A stretch of DNA of 64,000 bases from Clostridium_AD estertheticum_D (GCF_018861295.1 NZ_JAHLDM010000025.1:1-64000); one strand, 5' to 3'; positions 1 through 8,270 are shown, counted from the stretch's first letter. Made by a program: numbers and translations. The notes: generated from the sequence alone by a model not told the origin.

Positions 1-305
1 ATACGCCATTAGTAAGCACAGGAGACACCAAATTAGATTATACGATAAACAATATGCTTATTAATTTCTTGTCTTATATAGCTGATAAGGAACGGGAGAA
101 AATACAGGGTAGAGTTATAGAGGGATTAAAGAATGCTAAGGCTAAAGGCATTAAGTTGGGTAGACCTAATAGAATTTTACCAGAAGACTTCAAGAAGTAT
201 TATAGTAAGTGGAAAGATAAAGAAATAACCGGAGTTGAATTTGCAAAATTATTGAGCATAAGCAAAGCAACATTATATAGGTATATAAAAGAATATGAAA
301 TGTAA
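1..305 (+). CDS. Serine recombinase (resolvase/invertase), C-terminal part, cut by window edge
   Basis: The reading frame is open from base 3, so the gene enters from outside the window and its catalytic N-terminus is not visible. The visible ~100 residues include the long E-helix region (FLSYIADKEREKIQGRV) typical of resolvases and invertases. A GIKLGRP linker follows, then a helix-turn-helix ending LSISKATLYRYIKEYEM. The family cuts DNA through a serine nucleophile and works as a dimer or tetramer. A TetR gene follows 14 bp downstream. Other Tn3-type relics occur at 16-23 kb, so this could be a transposon resolvase or a free-standing invertase. The family call is firm; whether the gene is intact cannot be judged. 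Confidence 0.85.
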   Translation, partial: TPLVSTGDTKLDYTINNMLINFLSYIADKEREKIQGRVIEGLKNAKAKGIKLGRPNRILPEDFKKYYSKWKDKEITGVEFAKLLSISKATLYRYIKEYEM

Positions 306-319
306 GAGAGGGGATTTAA

Positions 320-994
320 ATGAGTAGGCAAAAAAATTTAAAAAAGCGTAATGAAATTTTAAGTAGTTCATTCAAGTTGTTCTCTAAAAAAGCATATAAT
401 GATGTAACCATGAACGATATCGCTGTGAGTGCTTCTATAAGTAAATCTTTATTACAATATTATTTTCAACAAAAGAAAAATATTGTTGGAAATATGCTCA
501 CTGATTTACTAGAAAAATCATTTGAATATGTTGATTATAATTTGGCTAGTACAACAGAAATTTATGTAAAACTCTCGGTATATGCAAATTTATTTTTTTC
601 AGTCATTCTTGAACAAGACGACTTAAGGAGATTTATTAATAATGTTATAAGGAATGAAAACTTACTTGATTTATGGATTAATATAGTTAATGATTGGCTA
701 GAAAGTATGAATGATAAATATTTTAAAAAGAATCTAAATGATCGGTATTTAATTGCGTTAACATTTTCTATGGGAGGAGGTAGTAACCTTCTATCTAAAT
801 ATGAGTTGGAAGTCTCAGGAAGCTATATTGCTCAGCAGATGGTAAGCTCTTTTATAAATATTTTAGATGATTCTAATAGTGAAATCGGACAAATTATTAA
901 GCAATCAAATAAGCTAATTAAAAAAATTGATATAAAAGATTTTGAGAGGTACTATCAAAAAGAAGTACTTTGGTATGGCAATAGAGAACAATAA
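320..994 (+). CDS. TetR/AcrR family transcriptional regulator
   Basis: A 224-residue protein. Residues ~8-55 form the TetR helix-turn-helix (NDVTMNDIAVSASISKSLLQYYF). The rest is a helical ligand-binding domain without recognisable identity. GAGAGGGG precedes the ATG with good spacing. The gene lies just upstream of, and on the same strand as, a membrane protein gene, and an extremely long palindrome separates the two. By family precedent it probably represses that neighbour and is induced by a small hydrophobic ligand; this is inference. A second TetR gene at 3803 neighbours paralogues of the same membrane protein, which strengthens the pairing. Confidence 0.9.
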   Translation: MSRQKNLKKRNEILSSSFKLFSKKAYNDVTMNDIAVSASISKSLLQYYFQQKKNIVGNMLTDLLEKSFEYVDYNLASTTEIYVKLSVYANLFFSVILEQDDLRRFINNVIRNENLLDLWINIVNDWLESMNDKYFKKNLNDRYLIALTFSMGGGSNLLSKYELEVSGSYIAQQMVSSFINILDDSNSEIGQIIKQSNKLIKKIDIKDFERYYQKEVLWYGNREQ

Positions 995-1011
995 GTATTT
1001 TATATATTTAT

Positions 1012-1077
1012 ATTGACATCATCTCCTTAATTTAATACTATACATGTATAGTATTAAATTAAGGAGATGATGTCAAT
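1012..1077. promoter_or_regulatory. 66-bp perfect palindrome: promoter, operator and RBS of the 1076 gene
   Basis: Bases 1012-1044 are the exact reverse complement of 1045-1077. The right strand contains TTGACA (1013-1018), a 17-bp spacer, TACTAT (1036-1041), AAGGAG (1061-1066) and the ATG at 1076. Symmetry puts the same promoter and RBS on the other strand, where translation would meet a stop after four codons. The centre (around ATACATGTAT) is a plausible TetR operator. Transcribed RNA could also fold into a hairpin hiding the RBS. Confidence 0.75.
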
Positions 1078-1813
1078 GGTTCAAGAAATTATAAAAGCTT
1101 ATACTAATAACCCATCTTTAGTAGGAATATCTGCATTTACGTTTTTGATTGGATATATAGAGTATATTTATAGCTTCGCTTTAGTAATTAAGGAGAAGAG
1201 TGCTCCATTTCCTATTTGGATGCACATATTCTATTTTGCACATGATACTACAGGAGCAGTAATATTTTTTTTATTAGCAAAAAATAACCATTGGTTTTGG
1301 TTTTTTACGACTGCTTCAATTGCATTAGTTATTTGGAGTTTATTCGAAGTATTTAACTTATATATGGCGGTAAAAGTTGAACGTCAAGATATTTGGGGTA
1401 AATACTATAAAGAGCCTGTTACTGTAAGACAAGCAATCTTTCGTATTATTGGACAAATTATGTTAATGTATTGTGTTGTAAACCTGTTCCGTGTATTTAT
1501 GAACGATGTTGTTATGCTTAAATGGTTTACCTTTACTAACATTATTATGGCAACAGGTCCCGGTTATTTATGGAGTGAACGTCAAACCCGAAAAGGCACT
1601 GCAGTTGGATTAGCTATAACAATTTTAATTGGTACAATAAATACATTCCTTCCTGCTGGATTTGGTATGTTTACAACGGCTTCAACATATTTTGATAAGC
1701 CATGGTTTTATATTACAGGTGTAGTTGTTGTTCTTTTTGCACTAAAAAATGTTTTTTTAGTATTAAGTTTTCCACCTAAAATAAGTGAAGTTGGTAAAAG
1801 AGTTATATGGTAA
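1076..1813 (+). CDS. Seven-helix integral membrane protein, unknown function (paralogue 1)
   Basis: A 245-residue hydrophobic protein with about seven membrane segments. I chose the ATG at 1076 because AAGGAG (1061-1066) is nine bases upstream; the in-frame ATGs at 1067 and 1070 sit too close to that RBS. Two paralogues follow at 2125-2856 and 2872-3653 on the other strand. Shared signatures are an HD pair after helix 2 (FAHDTTG), an E-x-F/Y-x-L-Y helix and an ERQ-D/E-IWGKYY loop. The conserved polar residues inside helices suggest an enzyme or transporter rather than a plain anchor. Size and topology recall Pyr4/PaxB-type membrane terpene cyclases, but that is only a pattern resemblance. Probable control by the upstream TetR. 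Confidence 0.75.
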   Translation: MVQEIIKAYTNNPSLVGISAFTFLIGYIEYIYSFALVIKEKSAPFPIWMHIFYFAHDTTGAVIFFLLAKNNHWFWFFTTASIALVIWSLFEVFNLYMAVKVERQDIWGKYYKEPVTVRQAIFRIIGQIMLMYCVVNLFRVFMNDVVMLKWFTFTNIIMATGPGYLWSERQTRKGTAVGLAITILIGTINTFLPAGFGMFTTASTYFDKPWFYITGVVVVLFALKNVFLVLSFPPKISEVGKRVIW

Positions 1814-2032
1814 TTTCCCATCCCGCTCAAAAGGTGGAACAGGTTAATAGACTCAATGTGAATGTAACTCAATTGTGATATGCTCCCTATAAGGTGACAA
1901 GGAGCAGTTCAGTATTGTGTTACATTCACAATATCAATACGCACTTAAGAAAGTAAACCCATATCTAGTGACATGGGTTTACTTTTGAGTACATAAAGAA
2001 AATTGCAAAAGAAGGATTTTATTAAAAGATAC
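1814..2032. other. Intergenic region with nested inverted repeats, no gene seen
   Basis: TGTGAATGTAAC near 1858 is matched by GTTACATTCACA near 1918, a stem around a second small hairpin (CTGCTCC/GGAGCAG type). The sequence CCCATCCCGCTCAAAAGG at 1817 resembles a motif dispersed in the window (10436, 17741, 20435). A short gene-poor repeat or MITE relic is the likeliest explanation. Confidence 0.45.
1951..1984 (+). terminator. Hairpin, probable terminator of the 1076 gene
   Basis: Arms AAGTAAACCCAT (1951-1962) and ATGGGTTTACTT (1973-1984) are perfect, with a ten-base loop and a short T-rich tail. It lies ~140 bp past the stop of the upstream gene. Confidence 0.6.
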
Positions 2033-2064
2033 AGCTCCACAAATTAATGTGGAGCTCATTTTTT
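2033..2064. terminator. Convergent-gene terminator
   Basis: AGCTCCAC (2033-2040) pairs with GTGGAGCT (2049-2056), followed by CATTTTTT. It lies between convergent genes ending at 1813 (+) and 2125 (-). The T-run is on the plus strand; minus-strand use is possible but weaker. Confidence 0.6.
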
Positions 2065-2124
2065 AGGTAACGGTATGTGTTCCATCGCTTACCAACAAAT
2101 AGTTTACTTTAATTATTTAATATT

Positions 2125-2856
2125 TCAAGATAATAAATTTTGTTGCTTAGGAAGTCTATATGCAACAATCAGATATCTCATAGCACATAATACACTTACT
2201 CCCCCCAATACATAAAACCATGTTGAATTCAGAATCGGAACAGCCGTTGCAAAAAAACCAATTCCTGGCGGAGAAAAGGTTAAAATTGTACCAAGCAAAG
2301 TAAACCACGTCAAAGGGATAATTCCTTTTTGTCTGAATCCTATCTCTTCCAACCTGAACTGAGTAACAATAGCAAGCGTTGCATTCGTTGACATCATGAG
2401 CACCAAACACATCACATCTCCAATTGCTAGTCTAATTGTCATAAAAAGAACAGCTCCTATGATATAGCCTGCTATTCCTCTGACCCACCCCGTCTTTTCG
2501 CTTACATTCCCATCTTTATAATACTTACCCCATATTTCATTCCTTTCATTCCTCACTGATTGATATAAAGAAAATATTTCTATTACAACAAAAATCATGC
2601 AGCCAATACAGAGCACTTTAAATAACCAGAAATCAATCTTGAAAAACCATTGGGCAAACAATAATGAAAATGTGATATCGTGTCCAAAATACCAGCAGTG
2701 CTGCCAAAAATAAAATGGACACTGCTTATGTTTCACCTGCATATACATGCTTGTAAAATATTGTAAAAAACCAAATCCATATGTTGTAAATGCCAGCATG
2801 ACAATTAATGTCTTATGAGCATTCACCTCAGCCATTACTTGTTGAATCGTGTACAT
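2125..2856 (-). CDS. Seven-helix integral membrane protein, unknown function (paralogue 2)
   Basis: A 243-residue protein clearly homologous to the product of 1076-1813: the HD motif (FGHDITFS), the helix EIFSLYQSV and the loop ERNEIWGKYYKDG align. GGGAGG precedes the ATG. It is the second gene of a leftward pair whose first member (2872-3653) is dead; only ~15 bp separate them, so the two probably shared one transcript. A divergent TetR at 3803 is the likely local regulator. Function unknown; being the only intact leftward copy it may have taken over from the broken neighbour. Confidence 0.75.
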   Translation of the reverse strand: MYTIQQVMAEVNAHKTLIVMLAFTTYGFGFLQYFTSMYMQVKHKQCPFYFWQHCWYFGHDITFSLLFAQWFFKIDFWLFKVLCIGCMIFVVIEIFSLYQSVRNERNEIWGKYYKDGNVSEKTGWVRGIAGYIIGAVLFMTIRLAIGDVMCLVLMMSTNATLAIVTQFRLEEIGFRQKGIIPLTWFTLLGTILTFSPPGIGFFATAVPILNSTWFYVLGGVSVLCAMRYLIVAYRLPKQQNLLS

Positions 2857-2871
2857 GATTTTCCTCCCTCA

Positions 2872-3653
2872 TTACCAAACTAATTTTTTACCATCATTCA
2901 TCAGTGACGGCTTTTTTGGCAATCTTTTCAATACAATGATATTTCTAATTGAATAAGCAATGCTCACAATGCCTATCAGATAAAACCACGGGTTATTTGA
3001 AAACGAAAAATAGTCACTCGCCATTGCCCACATGTTAGAAGGAAGAACCGAGTTGATTGTACCAATCAAAATTACAATTGCCAGCTGATATGACGCACCG
3101 ATCTGGGTTTTTTTCTTTTCCCAGTAAAGACCCGGAAGAATAGCTATCAAAATATTCGTAAAAATAAACCATTTAAACATGTATGGATCATTCATAAACA
3201 CTCTGAATAAATTTACGGCTCCAACAAATACTATAATCCGCCCAAGCACTCTTAAAAATGCCTCTTTTACCTTAACCGGTTCTTCATGAAGGTATCCCCA
3301 TATTTCTTGTCTCTCAACGAATATGCATTTATACAGGTTATATACTTCGAACAGATCCAATATTACAAGTGCAATAGAATCCAGTGTAAAAAACCAGAAA
3401 CCTCATGTTGCCTTTGCTGCCATTGCAAAAACTATCGGCCCCATGGAATCATGTGCATCCATACCGGATAAGTCGCACTTTTCTTCCTTCTTACTAGTTT
3501 GAAGTTATAAACATATTCCAAGTAACCGATAAAAAATGTAAATGCTGCAACTATAAGTAACATGGCAAAGTGTGGATTATCATGACTAAAAGCATATGTG
3601 AAATCTTCTAACCTGTAATTTTGTGGATAATAAGAAAATAATTTTTCTATCAT
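2872..3653 (-). pseudogene. Broken paralogue 3 of the seven-helix membrane protein
   Basis: The N-terminal 70 residues (3432-3653, through YPVWMHM) and the C-terminal 162 (2872-3360, from MDLFEVYNLY) belong to one protein but lie in different frames. Reading through the gap gives HDSMGPIVFAMAAKAT, a TGA stop, then GFWFFTLDSIALVI, which matches the paralogues. Against the 1076 gene, about five codons (IFYFA region) are missing at ~3445, which shifts the frame, and the TGA lies near 3402. Two independent lesions make sequencing error unlikely. Note that 3360 is a mid-gene codon, not a start. Confidence 0.85.
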
Positions 3654-3680
3654 TTTACTTCCTCATTTTATTTCCGTTCT

Positions 3681-3714
3681 GTTGATTATTCATCATATAA
3701 GTATTATAATCAAC
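3681..3714. promoter_or_regulatory. Candidate TetR operator between divergent genes
   Basis: GTTGATTAT (3681-3689) is mirrored by ATAATCAAC (3706-3714). It lies between the leftward membrane-protein genes and the rightward TetR gene, where an autoregulatory operator is expected. No binding evidence beyond position and symmetry. Confidence 0.4.
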
Positions 3715-3802
3715 TCAAGAAATACAATCAATTGCCAACAACTTTATGTTTGAGTATTAATCTACATATATTGCTAAATTGATGAATATCAGGAGGGTTT
3801 TT

Positions 3803-4357
3803 ATGAAAAAAATAGATCGAAGAATTCAAAAGACAAAGGATTCAATACATAATGCATTTATTCATCTGATACAAATCAAAGAATATAATTCTATTACAAT
3901 TACCGAAATTGCTTCTATCGCAAATATTGACCGCAAAACATTTTATCTTCATTACACTTCTATTGATGATGTTCTAAAAGAATTCTCGATAGAAGCAGCT
4001 GAAGCTGTCCGCGTTTTATTACAGGAAAATCGACCATTTGACATTAGACTTTTCTTTCAAGGATTAACAAATATTATGGAAGATAATATTTGTTTTTATC
4101 GTCATGTTTCATCTATAACATCATATGCTTTTTTTCTAAGCCAATGTAAAAATATCCTGAAATCATCGCTCAAAGATTCGTTCTTTTCAAAATCCGAATT
4201 ACACGAAAATGTTTTTGATGTATATTCAGAATTTATTGCCTCTGGAATTATTGGAATCTACACGAATTGGCTGATTTCGGATTCGAAAATGAATCTTGCT
4301 GAACTCACCACTCATGCTATAGACGCCGTTTCAAACGCCTGGGAAAAAATAGTTTAA
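3803..4357 (+). CDS. TetR/AcrR family transcriptional regulator
   Basis: 184 residues from the ATG at 3803, chosen because AGGAGG (3791-3796) is correctly spaced; an ATG at 3779 is in frame but lacks an RBS. The helix-turn-helix spans residues ~15-55 (YNSITITEIASIANIDRKTFYLHYTS), in the style of the AcrR/DhaS group. The C-terminal half is helical and unassigned. It is divergent to the leftward membrane-protein pair. Its similarity to the TetR at 320 is limited to the DNA-binding domain, so the two regulators may answer different ligands although their targets are paralogous. Confidence 0.88.
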   Translation: MKKIDRRIQKTKDSIHNAFIHLIQIKEYNSITITEIASIANIDRKTFYLHYTSIDDVLKEFSIEAAEAVRVLLQENRPFDIRLFFQGLTNIMEDNICFYRHVSSITSYAFFLSQCKNILKSSLKDSFFSKSELHENVFDVYSEFIASGIIGIYTNWLISDSKMNLAELTTHAIDAVSNAWEKIV

Positions 4358-4364
4358 CTCAAGT

Positions 4365-4510
4365 CTAGTTACCTGCTGCAATAAATCTTTTCTTTGCAAT
4401 GTTATGACCAATCTTATGCTGATTTAATAAAAATAGTACCACCACAATTCCGGCTACCAGAATAGCGACATTCTGAAAATAGATAAATACACCGACAAAA
4501 CCCACGCTAA
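4365..4510 (-). pseudogene. C-terminal fragment of a membrane protein
   Basis: Read leftwards, the frame gives VGFVGVFIYFQNVAILVAG, a further hydrophobic stretch, and a basic end (HKIGHNIAKKRFIAAGN) before TAG. It looks like the last helix and tail of a transporter, possibly MFS-like. The upstream part is lost at the edge of the 20-bp inverted-repeat element at 4492-4730. Not identifiable further. Confidence 0.45.
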
Positions 4511-4730
4511 GACATAAAATGGATATAAAACGTGACTTTTGACTACGTTAAGCAAATAATATTTAAAAATAAGTGCCATAAAGGTTATATTAGAGTTGTT
4601 TTGATACTTTGTTTTTGGTAATAGTTTTGGAACTGAAAATCACGTATAAAGTGACTATTTCTAAGGGTTATATTTAAGTGCCAAAAACGAAGGTTTATGG
4701 CACTATATTCCTTAACGTGGGTTTTGTCGG
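4492..4730. mobile_element. 239-bp MITE-like element with 20-bp inverted repeats
   Basis: The left end, 4492-4511, matches the reverse complement of 4711-4730 at 19 of 20 positions (CCGACAAAACCCACG core). The interior has no ORF and contains two copies of an AAGTGCCA-type motif. It sits at the broken end of the membrane-protein fragment, which suggests it inserted there or mediated a deletion. Confidence 0.5.
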
Positions 4731-4808
4731 CTCCACCCTAGGAAGCTCGGTTTCTTATAGATGATTATATTTATTTCTACGACTATGAGCGCATACAACT
4801 AAAAATAA

Positions 4809-4838
4809 AACTGACACCGTTTTCATATGGTGTCAGTT
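4809..4838 (-). terminator. Terminator of the 4848-5663 hydrolase gene
   Basis: AACTGACACC (4809-4818) pairs with GGTGTCAGTT (4829-4838). On the minus strand it is followed by TTTTATTTTT. It starts about ten bases after the hydrolase stop codon, a textbook intrinsic terminator. Confidence 0.85.
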
Positions 4839-4847
4839 TATGTAAAT

Positions 4848-5663
4848 TTAGCCTACAAAATTCTTAACTTCATTATTAAACTTATCCGGATCCTCTAACA
4901 TTAGTGAATGACCACAGTTAGAAAAACCTACCATTTTTGACCCTTTTATCATATCTCTTAGATATTCACTATTTTCACGTGGATATAGACCGCTTTCCTC
5001 ACCAAAGGTTATCAATGTAGGTACTGTTATTTTTGGTAGTATATCTCTATAATCTTGTGAACTCATAGTAACCCACATACGAGTCATAACTGTGGCTGAA
5101 TTTTTATTTTCTTCTTCATATGTCCATTTTAAATCTTCCTTATTTTTACAACCAGATTTCGCAAAAATAGCAGGTACAAATACATTTACGAACTCCTTCC
5201 AATTCTCATTCATGGCTACCATAGTATTCAAATTGTCTTCATGAGAAAATTTGCCATAAAGTCCTACTTTGTAGTTTTCATCTGTTATAAGTCTTGCTGT
5301 CATATCCATTATTATTATCTTTTCCACATTGTCGCAACCAAATTGTTTTATATAATCAAAAATAATGTCGGTACCCATTGACCAACCTACTAATACTACA
5401 CTCTTCAAGCTAAAATAATCAATCAGATTCTTTAAATCCTGTGCATATCTTGGAATTGTATAACCATTTTTAGGTTCTTCTGATAAACCATGACCCCTCA
5501 AATCGTAACTAACAACCTTATAATCATTTTTCAGCACTTGTATTTGTTTCTTGAAAAACAAATGATTTGCAGACCACCCATGGATGAAAAGAATAGTTTT
5601 GTTTCCTTCACCAGTTGTTTCATAGTATAATTTGGTATTATCGTCTGTTAAAAAATATGACAT
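4848..5663 (-). CDS. Alpha/beta hydrolase
   Basis: 271 residues. The oxyanion motif HGW lies at residues 28-30, the nucleophile elbow GWSMG puts the serine at 95, the acid is probably in the GEES/LYPRE segment (~220), and the histidine is in CGHSLMLED (~252). RGHGLS at 56-61 is typical of the esterase, haloperoxidase and MenH-like group. AGGAGG precedes the ATG. No signal peptide, so it is cytoplasmic. It is divergent to a LysR gene at 6030, which is the likely regulator. Substrate cannot be inferred. Confidence 0.88.
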   Translation of the reverse strand: MSYFLTDDNTKLYYETTGEGNKTILFIHGWSANHLFFKKQIQVLKNDYKVVSYDLRGHGLSEEPKNGYTIPRYAQDLKNLIDYFSLKSVVLVGWSMGTDIIFDYIKQFGCDNVEKIIIMDMTARLITDENYKVGLYGKFSHEDNLNTMVAMNENWKEFVNVFVPAIFAKSGCKNKEDLKWTYEEENKNSATVMTRMWVTMSSQDYRDILPKITVPTLITFGEESGLYPRENSEYLRDMIKGSKMVGFSNCGHSLMLEDPDKFNNEVKNFVG

Positions 5664-5878
5664 TAAAATTCCTCCTATAAAATTTTATAATTTACAATAT
5701 AAACTTTTACTCATAACGATTACATTTATAAATCAATGACAGAAATTTCTTCTGTATGACCAATCCAATAACTTTTTCATAATTATTAGTAAATTAATAT
5801 CAAGCATTCCTTTCTAAATTTGAATTTTGGTCTTTATCTAAAACAAAAAAACATTAAATCCTGATTTACATTAAGCAA

Positions 5879-5927
5879 TATTAATCTATTCAGAAGTACT
5901 ACCTTAATTCTTCATAGATTAATATTA
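5879..5927. promoter_or_regulatory. Inverted repeat in the hydrolase/LysR divergent promoter region
   Basis: TATTAATCTAT (5879-5889) is mirrored by ATAGATTAATA (5917-5927). LysR proteins usually bind dyads in the shared region of divergent genes, so this is a candidate recognition site. The rest of 5664-6029 is AT-rich and holds no ORF. Confidence 0.4.
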
Positions 5928-6029
5928 GTATTTTTTATATATAAATACTAATACCTACAATTCAACATAAATATAACCTTTAGTTATATTTATAAAAGGG
6001 ATATAATAGGGCAATAGGAAGTGATAGCA

Positions 6030-6944
6030 TTGGAAATAAGAGAAATGAAATACATTAAAGAATTATCAGAAAGTCAAAATATGGCACAGGCAGCTGAAAA
6101 TCTATATATATCTCAGCCTGCATTAAGCAAAGCATTAAAAAAAATCGAATCTAATCTGGGATTTAACATATTCAAAAAGATAGGGACTAAAAATGCACTT
6201 ACCGAACAAGGAAAACGCTTGGCAGAAAATATTGAAACTGTTCTAGAAACCTATCAGCTTTTTGAGAAATCACTTCATACAATAAAGATGAATAAATCTT
6301 ATGTGAATTTTGGAATTATCCCATACTACTGTACACCTTTTACTACCATGTTTCTATATGATTTCAAGGAAAAATATCCATATATAGATGTAAATGTAAC
6401 AGAAGCAAATGAAAATATTTTAATGGTCAAATTAGGAAGAGGCGAAATTGATGTAGTTATGACAGAAAGACCACTGCCTTCAAAACGCATTGAAATATTT
6501 TCAGGATTTAAGGACGATGTATCAGTGGCTGTAGGAAAAAACAATATATTATATAATAAAGACAGCATAACATTCTGTGATTTAAAAGCTCATAATTTTA
6601 ATATAGTTACTAGTGGAAATGTCTTGTATCAACAATTAATGGACGGTTGTCACAGATCTGGGTATAAACCCCAAATAGGTTATCAAAGTTCTCAGATTGG
6701 TCTTCTTCTTGAAAAAACTATTTTAGGAAATGGAATATGCATATTAAACAGACCTATGCTATATGACAATATTCAGGCTAATTCTTTTTTAAAAGACATT
6801 CGTATTATACCTATAGATCCATCTTTACAGTGTTATTGCTATGTGTCATATAAAAAAAATTTAAATATTACAAAAGAAGTTATTTTATTTTTAGAAAGCC
6901 TTACAGAGGGACTTACAATTGATACAAGAGAACGTATACTGTAA
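6030..6944 (+). CDS. LysR family transcriptional regulator
   Basis: I choose the TTG at 6030 (product starts MEIREMKYIKEL): AGGAA ends at 6020, and the GTG at 6021 sits directly on it. The product is ~304 residues. The winged helix-turn-helix occupies residues 1-60 (NMAQAAENLYISQPALSKALKKIE), followed by the linker helix and a periplasmic-binding-protein-like effector domain from ~90. Divergent orientation to the alpha/beta hydrolase at 4848-5663 fits the usual LysR arrangement. The effector is unknown. Confidence 0.9.
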   Translation: MEIREMKYIKELSESQNMAQAAENLYISQPALSKALKKIESNLGFNIFKKIGTKNALTEQGKRLAENIETVLETYQLFEKSLHTIKMNKSYVNFGIIPYYCTPFTTMFLYDFKEKYPYIDVNVTEANENILMVKLGRGEIDVVMTERPLPSKRIEIFSGFKDDVSVAVGKNNILYNKDSITFCDLKAHNFNIVTSGNVLYQQLMDGCHRSGYKPQIGYQSSQIGLLLEKTILGNGICILNRPMLYDNIQANSFLKDIRIIPIDPSLQCYCYVSYKKNLNITKEVILFLESLTEGLTIDTRERIL

Positions 6945-7267
6945 TTTCTCAATTATATAATTAAGTAAGGTATCTTTTCACGACTTTTGCTGTATATGCA
7001 TTCTATAGGATTAAAGTGAATGTAATTCAATTGGTATTAAAAGATATACTACTTAAAGCAATGCCTAAAAAAATAAAACTGCTATAAGAGATGAGCCCTT
7101 TATGAGTACTAAAAACAAATTCAATAATTAATGAACCCACTCTACTAACTGTTATTAATACGCCGTAAGTATACGTATACTTACATAATGATAAAATTTT
7201 AAGTGTCATTGGTAAAAAGACAAAGAGATCAAAGTCTGGATATGAGGCTGATATAACGATTTATGAT
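6945..7267. other. Intergenic, repeat-like sequence
   Basis: No convincing gene. It contains a perfect 20-bp palindrome at 7165-7184 (GTAAGTATACGTATACTTAC) and a GTGAATGTAATTCAATTG stretch at 7017 resembling that at 1858. The right end runs into the IS91-like relic. Confidence 0.4.
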
Positions 7268-7459
7268 GTGAAGATTGTGGTGGCTGCCAATACAAATCAA
7301 AATTTAGAAGTTAAGTTAAGTGTAGCGGAGCTTCTCTTAAAGCTGACAGGGATAGATATAAATATTTGTTCTTGCTGTGGTAAGGGCCAAATTCTAACAA
7401 AAGATAAGTTAAATCGTCAAAACTATTCTCCGCCAGGAGAAACAAACAAAATAGCATAA
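7268..7459 (+). pseudogene. IS91-like transposase, C-terminal remnant
   Basis: From residue ~13 the translation (VKLSVAELLLKLTGIDINIC...) matches the last ~50 residues of the full transposase at 14005-15192, including the CSCCGKG cysteines and the terminal NYSPPGETNKIA. The catalytic domain is gone, so this is a relic of a second copy. Confidence 0.85.
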
Positions 7460-7740
7460 AGTGATTATTAAGGAGAGGGGAAAAATACGTCTATTTTTAA
7501 AATTAAATTGGGGATTAGAAGGATTATAGATACATTTGTGTAAATTATAGTTAAGAGTATTGATATTAAAACAAATTTCAGAAAGAGGGGAAAGATTGAA
7601 TCTCCATAGTAGTGGAAACGCGGCATCGTTCTTTAGCTTGTTTCAGAAATTGAGCAATTTTAGTGACTATCATCATTTAAGTATATACTTATGGTGATAG
7701 TTTTGGCCGGCTCAACATCTGAATCCAAACCTATTCATTT
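7460..7740 (+). mobile_element. 3' end of the IS91-like relic
   Basis: This non-coding stretch is homologous to 15193-15470 downstream of the intact transposase, including the CGGCATCGTT block and the hairpin at 7667-7700 (CTATCATCAT ... ATGGTGATAG). The homology is interrupted at ~7740 and resumes at ~8119. Confidence 0.75.
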
Positions 7741-7754
7741 AACGAACTTTATAA

Positions 7755-8002
7755 TTATTGATTCAATACTCTTTTAACTTCTTTATAATCTAATCCTTTA
7801 TCATTTAATTCAAATATTAATTTTAATGTTTTAATATTGTTTTGACTATATATTTTTTCGCTATCATTATTTCGCTATCATTATTTCGCTTAATATTTAA
7901 ACCCACAGTTTTTTCTATATATCTTAAATTAAAAATTTCTATTTTAAATAACTTACATATTTGATCTATTGAATATAGCTTATCATTAACTATTATAGTC
8001 AC
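7755..8002 (-). pseudogene. Small MerR-type helix-turn-helix protein, frameshifted by a 14-bp duplication
   Basis: AGGAGG overlaps a GTG at 8002; the frame reads NDKLYSIDQICKLFKIEIFN, a MerR-like N-terminus. At ~7859-7890 a 14-bp unit (TTTCGCTATCATTA) is tandemly duplicated and breaks the frame. Removing one unit restores YSQNNIKTLKLIFELNDKG and a clean end at TAA (7755), giving 77 residues. The gene separates two parts of the IS91-like relic, so it either inserted there or was captured. Confidence 0.65.
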
Positions 8003-8118
8003 CTCCTGAGATTATACATTAACACTTCTATATTAAAGAGACAAATAATAATATCCTCTATTATTTTATCTGATTATATACAAAGGCATACAATATAATA
8101 TGGATGAAAATACAATGT

Positions 8119-8270
8119 ATTTCACGACATTTGTGTTACCCATGTATCTAGACTATACCCTAATTCATGCTTTTTCCTTATGCAATAAGTTACTATTTTA
8201 CTGTATAAAAGGTGTCTAATTAAGAATATACACTCCATTTATGCATGATTTCATACTTATTTCTTAAATT
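8119..8270. mobile_element. Distal flank of the IS91-like relic
   Basis: Starts with ATTTCACGACATT, as at 15468-15480, and stays similar to 15481-15620 (shared CTATACCCT and AGGTGTCTAATT blocks). Homology on the far side of both copies means the mobile unit, or its co-transferred flank, extends beyond the hairpin end. Confidence 0.55.

Noticed and set aside
1067..1075. ATGs at 1067 and 1070 as starts
   Set aside because: They are in frame but only 0-3 bases after AAGGAG; the ATG at 1076 has proper spacing.
7027..7209. 60-codon minus-strand ORF
   Set aside because: Contains the 20-bp palindrome and repeat-like sequence; no RBS or recognisable domain.
7859..7894. Short tandem repeat as a CRISPR array
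   Set aside because: Two adjacent 14-bp units without spacers; no repeat-spacer pattern or cas gene anywhere in the window.
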